NCBI GenBank assembly: GCA_021808195.1
Contig: JAKBCE010000082.1
Span: forward strand, 1 to 10,843
From: Pseudomonadota bacterium
GTDB lineage: Bacteria; Pseudomonadota; Gammaproteobacteria; Steroidobacterales; Steroidobacteraceae
DNA length: 10,843 nt
Direction: 5' to 3'
Shown here: positions 6,084 to 10,843 of the stretch, piece by piece
Layout of the letters: every line of letters starts with the position of its first letter
Position numbering within the stretch: position 1 is the first letter of the stretch
The notes under the pieces: model-generated
Told to the model about the DNA's origin: nothing
Database searches by the model: none
What the model saw: only the letters and a program-made list of their open reading frames with translations
Program-made: the position numbers and the translations under genes

Positions 6084-7501
6084 TGAGTGCAGTGCTGCAG
6101 TGTGACCTGTGCGTGATCGGCGCCGGTGCGGCCGGACTGTCCGTGGCGGTGGGCGCCGCGCAGCTCGGGGCGCGCACCGTACTGTTCGAGCGCGGCTCGA
6201 TGGGCGGGGACTGCCTGAACTACGGCTGCGTTCCCTCCAAGGCGCTGCTTGCCGCGGCGCATGCGGCGTATACCAGTACGCACTCGACGCACCTGGGCGT
6301 GCCTGCCGCACCCGGTCCGATCGACTTTGCCGCGGTCATGCGGTACGTCCATGCGGTGATTGCCCAGATTGCGCCGCATGATTCCGTCGAGCGCCTCGAG
6401 GGACTCGGCGTGCGCGTCATCCGGGCCCATGCGACGTTCACGGCGCGCGATGAGATCAGCGGCGGCGGTGTCACGGTGCGTGCCCGGCGCATCGTGATCG
6501 CCACGGGTTCTGCTGCAGTGCTGCCGCCGATCGAGGGTCTCGAAGGGGTGGATGCGCTCACGAATGAGACCCTGTTCGAGCTGACCGAGCGCCCCGAGCA
6601 TCTGCTGATCCTCGGCGGCGGGCCCATCGGGGTCGAAATGGCGCAGGCCTTCGTGCGTCTGGGTAGCCGCGTCACGCTCTTCGAGCGCGGGACGGTGCTG
6701 CCGCGCGATGCACCGGAGTTTAGCGGGATACTGCGCGAGCAATTGCACAGCGAAGGCGTCACGGTATGCGAGCACGCCTCGGTGAGTGCGCTCGCCCGAT
6801 CGGGGCCCGCCATCACGGTCCGCTGCGCCGACGGGAAGGAAGTGCGTGGCTCGCACCTGCTTGTTGCGGCCGGTCGTGCGCCGCGGATTGCCGGACTCGG
6901 CCTCGAGCGGGCGGGGGTCGCCTTCGGACCCGGGGGCATTACCGTCGACGCCCGTCTGCGCACCACCAATCGGCGCATCTACGCGCTCGGGGACGTGCTC
7001 GGTCGACCGCAATTTACGCATACGGCGGGCTATCAGGCGGGCATCGTCATCCGCAATGCGCTGTTTCGGCTGCCGGCGCGCGTCGATTACCGGGCATTGC
7101 CATGGGTGACCTATACGGATCCGGAGTTGGCGCATGTCGGCCTGACGGAGTCGCAAGCGCGTGAGCGTTTCGGTCCGGCCATCCAGGTGGTGCGGTCGGA
7201 TTTTGCCGGGAACGACCGCGCGCGCGCCGAAGGACAGACCCGCGGCGGCATCAAGGTGATCACGGACCGGCGCGGCCGGGTGCTGGGTGCGGACCTGCTC
7301 GGTGCACACGCCGGGGAACTGGTCGGACTCTGGGCGCTCGCCATCACCCGACGGCTGAAGCTCGCGGCGCTCACCGGTGTCATTTTCCCGTATCCGACTC
7401 TGGGGGAGATTTCCAAGGCGAGTGCCAGTGCGTTCTTCGCCCCGAAGCTCTTCAGCCCCGGACCGCGGCGCTTGGTGCGCCTGCTGCTGCGCCTGCCGTG
7501 A
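6083..7501 (+). CDS. MerA/lipoamide-dehydrogenase-like FAD-dependent disulfide oxidoreductase
   Basis: A 472-residue class I flavin disulfide reductase. FAD binds at VIGAGAAGLS (11-20). The redox pair is C44 and C49 in GGDCLNYGCVPSK. A second Rossmann motif, LILGGGPIGVEMAQ, followed by VTLFER with an acidic residue at the strand end, suggests NADH rather than NADPH. YALGDV is the second FAD contact. In the C-terminal interface domain the usual catalytic His-Glu phrase HPTxxE reads YPTLGE, with Tyr in place of His. It lacks both the N-terminal HMA domain and the C-terminal vicinal cysteines of true mercuric reductase, so it is related to MerA but probably not one. The Tyr version is common in MerA-like proteins of unknown substrate. 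The start ATG at 6083 is fixed by the one-base overlap with the ATPase stop. Its place in a transporter operon suggests that it reduces the imported compound or a partner disulfide. Confidence 0.88.
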   Translation: MSAVLQCDLCVIGAGAAGLSVAVGAAQLGARTVLFERGSMGGDCLNYGCVPSKALLAAAHAAYTSTHSTHLGVPAAPGPIDFAAVMRYVHAVIAQIAPHDSVERLEGLGVRVIRAHATFTARDEISGGGVTVRARRIVIATGSAAVLPPIEGLEGVDALTNETLFELTERPEHLLILGGGPIGVEMAQAFVRLGSRVTLFERGTVLPRDAPEFSGILREQLHSEGVTVCEHASVSALARSGPAITVRCADGKEVRGSHLLVAAGRAPRIAGLGLERAGVAFGPGGITVDARLRTTNRRIYALGDVLGRPQFTHTAGYQAGIVIRNALFRLPARVDYRALPWVTYTDPELAHVGLTESQARERFGPAIQVVRSDFAGNDRARAEGQTRGGIKVITDRRGRVLGADLLGAHAGELVGLWALAITRRLKLAALTGVIFPYPTLGEISKASASAFFAPKLFSPGPRRLVRLLLRLP

Positions 7502-7534
7502 CGCCTCGTGTCAGACTCGAATGAACTCGGCGGG

Positions 7535-8209
7535 ATGACGCTCGACGTGTCGATCATCATCCCGGCGCTGAATGCGGCGCACCATCTGCCAAAGACACTC
7601 GCGGCGTGTGCCGGGGCGCGTGAGACCATCGTCGTGGACGGGGGTTCGTCCGATGAGACGGCCGCGAGGGCGGCACAGAACGGGGCGCGCGTGGTGGTCA
7701 GCCCGCGCGGGCGTGGCCTGCAGCTTCAGCACGGTGCCCGGCAGGCATGCGGCCAGTGGCTGCTGTTTCTGCACGCTGATACCGTGTTGAGCGACGCGTG
7801 GCGGGAGGCGGTCCGGGCGTTCATCGATGAGCCGGCCCATCGCGAATGTGCCGCGACCTTCCAGTTCGCGCTCGATGATCCCGGGCCGCGCGCGCGCCGT
7901 CTGGAGCGCGGGGTGGCGTGGCGGGTGCGCGCCCTGGGCCTCGCCTACGGGGATCAGGGTTTACTCATTCACCGGACGTTCTACCACGCCCTGGGCGGGT
8001 TTCCGGCCTGGCCTCTGATGGAAGATGTTGAGCTGGTGCGCCGCATTGGCCGGCGGCGTCTGTCCGTGCTGCCCGCGTTCGCACACACGTCGGCCGAACG
8101 CTGGCAGCGGGAGGGCTGGTACCGACGCAGCGGGCGCAACCTCGGGTGCCTCGCGCTCTATTTTCTCGGTGTTCCGCCGCGGCTGCTGGCGAAGCTCTAC
8201 GGCCGCTGA
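7535..8209 (+). CDS. Family 2 glycosyltransferase of the TIGR04283 type
   Basis: A 224-residue GT-A fold protein with the hallmark phrases of TIGR04283 (rSAM/selenodomain-associated transferase 2): SIIIPALN at 6-13, VVDGGSSDET near 33-42 binding the nucleotide, RGRGLQLQHGA, LLFLHADT with HAD at 80-82 in the metal-binding position, YGDQGLLI near 138-145 and LMEDVELVRRI near 161-171. Members are often found beside radical SAM and arsenosugar or related metalloid genes; the exact sugar and acceptor are mostly unknown. No transmembrane anchor is evident, so it is probably cytoplasmic. ATG at 7535 places the start a few residues before the first strand, as in the family. GTG at 7508, six bases after the upstream stop, would add nine residues; neither start has a strong ribosome site. 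It is the last gene of the operon. Confidence 0.87.
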   Translation: MTLDVSIIIPALNAAHHLPKTLAACAGARETIVVDGGSSDETAARAAQNGARVVVSPRGRGLQLQHGARQACGQWLLFLHADTVLSDAWREAVRAFIDEPAHRECAATFQFALDDPGPRARRLERGVAWRVRALGLAYGDQGLLIHRTFYHALGGFPAWPLMEDVELVRRIGRRRLSVLPAFAHTSAERWQREGWYRRSGRNLGCLALYFLGVPPRLLAKLYGR

Positions 8210-8241
8210 GGCACTGCTGGGCGACATTGCCCGGCGCTCAG
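8206..8241. terminator. Possible shared hairpin between convergent genes
   Basis: CTGAG at 8206-8210 pairs with CTCAG at 8237-8241, and CTGGGC at 8217-8222 pairs with GCCCGG at 8229-8234 (one G-U) around a six-base loop. The structure spans the stop codons of both the glycosyltransferase and the receptor. There is no clear T run on either side, so it may slow or end transcription from both directions only weakly. Confidence 0.35.
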
Positions 8242-10580
8242 AACCGGTGGCGGTACTCGAGCAGCACCGTCAGAGGCTCCAGCGTCGCGACCTGCGGGAT
8301 CACCGTTCCATTGGGCGTGTATTGCGCGTAGCCGATGTAGCCGATGTCGCCGAGGTTCGGCCGGGCATTGGCTGCGTTGCGCACGTTGATCGACACCGCG
8401 CTGCGCGCCCGGCGTACCCCGAGCCGAAAATCGACCAGCACGTACGATCCGCGGCTCGCGAACGTGCCGTTGCCGCCGTTGAGCAGCGCGCGGCTGTGTC
8501 CGGTGTAACTCGCGTCCGCTTCGATGAATCCCTGCACAGTGGGGGTGAGCCTGCGGGTGTAGATGCCCGAGAGCGAGGCGGTCCAGGCCGGCGTGCCGAG
8601 GACGCTCGATCCGGGTTCGATCCCGACGATGGCGAGCGGACCCGGTTCGCTGATGTCAGTCTTCTCGTACCCGATTCCGGCACGCAGCTGCAGCGGCGGA
8701 CTAACGTGGCCGTCGAGCTCGAATTCCGCGCCGTTGATCAGCGCGCGCCGGCCGTTGATGTCGAAGATTGCCTCGCAGGGCAGGGCCACCTGCTGCTGCG
8801 GATTTCGCCAATCGATGTGAAACGCAGCCGCCGAGAGCAGCAGCGCCGTGCCCGGCACGGGCGTCTTGGCACCCACCTCGTAGCTCCAGAGCGTGTCGGA
8901 TTTCAGGTGGGTGATGTCGCCGATTGGCAGCGTCGGCAGCGCGCAGAAGGGTAGATAGGTTTGAGCTGCGCCGGCGCGGAACCCTTCAGCGGCCGAGGCG
9001 TACACGAGTGCGTGGCGTTTGAAGCGGTACGACACGGCCAGCTTCGGATCGAGGCCGGACTGGCGGCTCGATTGCGGCGCGCTCGGCGTGAGGCCGAAAT
9101 TATTGAAACCGTTGGCGGTGAAGTCGGACCGTTGGTGCAGCCAATACTGGCGCGCTCCGAGCGTCAGCGTCAGTCGGTGTCCGAGCGGCACGTAGAGTTG
9201 CCCGAACAGCGCGACATCGCGCTGCAGGGCCGGATTGTAATCGGTCCACAACAGATCGTTCGGCCAGGGGCCGACGACCGTATTGGTGCGGGTTGCGTCG
9301 ATGAGACCCTGCGCGTAGGTTGGCGGGATGGCCAGCAGCGAGCGGGTGCGTGCATAGAATGCGCCGAACGTGCCGCTCACGCCCCAAACGTGTTCGAATG
9401 CCAGCCGGACTTCCTCAGTGAACTGGTTCTCGTAGTGCTCCTGGTCCCAGAGAAATGGCTGCGCAGGCAGCTCCGTGACGCCGTAGTAGCTCGCCAGAAT
9501 CTGCTGCGTCCCGTAGGTCGAGTCCTCGATGTCGCGGTTGTGCCGATAGAAATAGCTGGTGGCGCTCACCAGGCGCGCCTTGGCTCCCCGCCAATGAATC
9601 TCGAGCGAGGGCAGCACCCAGGCGTCGGTGGCACCCGACACGACGTTGAACGCCCGATCGAGCGTGTAGCGTGGTTTGAAGGCGGGCAGGGGCGCGAAGG
9701 CGGCGGGAAAGCCCTTGCTGTGCGTGTCCTGCGCCATGACCCGAAGCTGCACGCCGAGCGCGCTGCTCAGATGGATGCGCGTGGTCACCGACCCGCCGTA
9801 GACGCTTTTAGCGCCCTGATCCCCGATGCGGGTGCGCGGCACCGGCAGATTCGGGTCGGTCGTTGCGGGGCTCGAGGGGGCCGGGAACGTGCGGGTGAGA
9901 TATCCGGCGTCGTGGTTGCCGAACAGCACGATGCGTGTCGCGATCCGACCCGGTGCCATGACGAGGTTGGCGATGACGCTCGCACCGCCGTCGGCGCTCC
10001 CGCCGCCGATGGTGAATCCAGCGTCCGTGCGGTAGCGCAGTGATTCGCGCCGCAAGTCGGGGTGTCGAGCGATGATGCGAACGGTCCCACCGAGGGAACT
10101 CTCACCAAACAGCGTCCCCTGGGGACCTTTGAGCACTTCGATGCGCCGCACGTCGATGATGCGCGGATTGATCGACTCCGGCAGCGGAGTGTTGTCGATG
10201 TAAAATCCCGTCGCGCCGGACGTGCCGAAGAGGTTCTGTCCACTGATGCCGCGGATCGCGACCGTGCGCGCGTTCGAGATGCCGGTCGAGCCGGCGCCGT
10301 ACACGAACGAAAGATTGGGGGTCTTGCTGGCGTAATCGTCGAACGAGCGGATGCCGAGTGCGCGCAGTGTGCCTGCCGAGAACACCGTGATGCTCTCAGG
10401 CACGGCGGTGATCGGCTGGCGCTCACCCTGGGCAGTGACGATCACGGGGCGCAGCGTGGAATGATCGGGTCTCGCAACTGGTTGATGCGCGAGCGCGGCG
10501 CCGCTGAACAGCAGCGAGCAGCCGGCGACGTACCGTATCAGGCGTACCGACGTCGGTATGCGGCCGTTCGCGCAGGTCAT
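8238..10580 (-). CDS. TonB-dependent outer-membrane receptor, substrate unknown
   Basis: A 780-residue receptor. Residues 1-31 are a signal peptide (basic SVRLIR, hydrophobic YVAGCSLLFSGAALA, then HQ). A TonB box, RPVIVTAQ, sits at about 44-51. The plug domain follows: PESITVFSAGTLRALGI, NARTVAIRGISG, FYIDNTPLP, RRIEVLKGPQGTLFGESSLGGTVRII. The remainder is the beta barrel, with typical late strands such as LDPKLAVSYRF, YASAAEGFRAGA and YVLVDFRLGVR, and it ends in LLEYRHRF with the terminal Phe used for barrel assembly. It should bring a ligand into the periplasm at the expense of the proton-motive force through TonB-ExbBD, which is not in the window. It is convergent with the transporter operon; the shared theme of import suggests a common ligand, but it is not in the same transcript. 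ATG at 10580 is the only good start before the signal peptide; the ribosome site is weak. Confidence 0.92.
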   Translation of the reverse strand: MTCANGRIPTSVRLIRYVAGCSLLFSGAALAHQPVARPDHSTLRPVIVTAQGERQPITAVPESITVFSAGTLRALGIRSFDDYASKTPNLSFVYGAGSTGISNARTVAIRGISGQNLFGTSGATGFYIDNTPLPESINPRIIDVRRIEVLKGPQGTLFGESSLGGTVRIIARHPDLRRESLRYRTDAGFTIGGGSADGGASVIANLVMAPGRIATRIVLFGNHDAGYLTRTFPAPSSPATTDPNLPVPRTRIGDQGAKSVYGGSVTTRIHLSSALGVQLRVMAQDTHSKGFPAAFAPLPAFKPRYTLDRAFNVVSGATDAWVLPSLEIHWRGAKARLVSATSYFYRHNRDIEDSTYGTQQILASYYGVTELPAQPFLWDQEHYENQFTEEVRLAFEHVWGVSGTFGAFYARTRSLLAIPPTYAQGLIDATRTNTVVGPWPNDLLWTDYNPALQRDVALFGQLYVPLGHRLTLTLGARQYWLHQRSDFTANGFNNFGLTPSAPQSSRQSGLDPKLAVSYRFKRHALVYASAAEGFRAGAAQTYLPFCALPTLPIGDITHLKSDTLWSYEVGAKTPVPGTALLLSAAAFHIDWRNPQQQVALPCEAIFDINGRRALINGAEFELDGHVSPPLQLRAGIGYEKTDISEPGPLAIVGIEPGSSVLGTPAWTASLSGIYTRRLTPTVQGFIEADASYTGHSRALLNGGNGTFASRGSYVLVDFRLGVRRARSAVSINVRNAANARPNLGDIGYIGYAQYTPNGTVIPQVATLEPLTVLLEYRHRF
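10545..10558. repeat. 14-bp perfect palindrome just inside the receptor gene
   Basis: TACCGACGTCGGTA is its own reverse complement and lies 22-35 bases after the receptor ATG. It could be an operator or simply chance, since about one such palindrome is expected in a window this size. Confidence 0.3.
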
Positions 10581-10843
10581 CGTGGGTGCGACGCTGCCTG
10601 GGACGCCGAAGTGCCGGGCGTGATTCTGCCGCTGCGCGCCTCCTGTGCCGGGCGTATGCGGCAGTCGCAGCAGACCCTACGTGTTGCGGTGATGCCGGCC
10701 AGTCCGAGGGCGCGGTGCCGACCGCAGCGCTGGCGCGCTCGCGCATCGCCGGTGAGCGCGGCGGCGCACAGACCTGCGATGGTGCGTGTGACGACGTGAG
10801 GTATGTGCATGAGCTGAAGAGATTGTGCCGCACGAGCGCGGTT
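10581..10843. other. Region upstream of the receptor, no gene supported
   Basis: Frames here are open by composition, but none has both a ribosome site and a recognisable product. A minus-strand frame of 77 codons from 10810 begins MHIPHVVTRTIAGLCAAAL and looks briefly like a signal peptide, but turns into Arg-rich shadow sequence. A plus-strand frame beginning GTG at 10796 runs off the edge after 16 codons and cannot be judged. I see no clear promoter and no convincing riboswitch consensus. A 15-mer at 10802-10816 matches one upstream of the radical SAM gene at 14 positions. Confidence 0.4.

Noticed and set aside
6083..7501. Calling the flavin reductase a mercuric reductase (merA)
   Set aside because: No HMA domain, no C-terminal vicinal cysteines, and no merR, merT or merP nearby.
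8319..8345. 9-bp tandem repeat near the end of the receptor gene
   Set aside because: It is in frame and encodes a short Ile-Gly-Tyr duplication in the barrel; two copies only, with no sign of function.
10510..10580. Lipoprotein signal (V-A-G-C) in the receptor N-terminus
   Set aside because: The cysteine at residue 21 sits at the beginning of the hydrophobic segment, not at its end; a normal signal peptidase I site follows at ALA-HQ.
10581..10700. Cobalamin riboswitch before the TonB receptor
   Set aside because: A CCGCAAC fragment on the minus strand resembles part of the consensus, but the GCCACTG, GGGAA and B12-box elements are missing.
10796..10843. Start of a plus-strand gene (GTG at 10796)
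   Set aside because: Only 16 codons are visible, with no ribosome site and no recognisable motif.

Overview
The window is high-GC DNA with tightly packed genes, short overlaps, many GTG starts and a TonB-dependent receptor whose TonB box resembles RPVIVTAQ. This fits a Gram-negative proteobacterium, probably a gamma-, beta- or alphaproteobacterium. I cannot fix the genus from sequence alone. I see no rRNA, tRNA, CRISPR array, insertion sequence or phage gene.

Left part (1-1200, minus strand): a bufferin-type copper-metallophore locus. bufA (726-1094) encodes an exported precursor of the DUF2282/BufA1 type with four cysteines. bufB, a DUF692 multinuclear non-heme iron oxidase (MNIO) that matures such peptides, follows it and runs off the left edge. 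The 5' end of bufB is out of frame with every upstream start codon. The break coincides with a threefold 7-bp tandem repeat (641-661), and removing one repeat unit would restore a continuous N-terminus. Upstream of bufA is an exact match to GTAACC-N16-CGAA, the motif I recall for SigF-type ECF sigma promoters that drive such genes in Caulobacter.

Middle (1332-8209, plus strand): six co-directional genes in one apparent operon. They are a radical SAM protein with SPASM-like C-terminal cysteines, a YnjB-like periplasmic binding protein, a YnjC-like two-unit permease, a YnjD-like ATPase, a MerA/lipoamide-dehydrogenase-like flavin disulfide oxidoreductase, and a family 2 glycosyltransferase of the TIGR04283 type. 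Four junctions overlap by 1-4 bases, so translation is probably coupled.

Right part (8238-10580, minus strand): a full-length TonB-dependent outer-membrane receptor, convergent with the operon. The two stop codons are about 30 bp apart and share one hairpin. Its upstream region (10581-10843) holds no gene I can support.

Taken together, the middle and right parts contain outer- and inner-membrane import machinery for one small substrate plus redox, radical SAM and glycosyl-transfer enzymes that could process it. The substrate is unknown. Proximity to a bufferin locus suggests, but does not show, a link to metal or metalloid handling.
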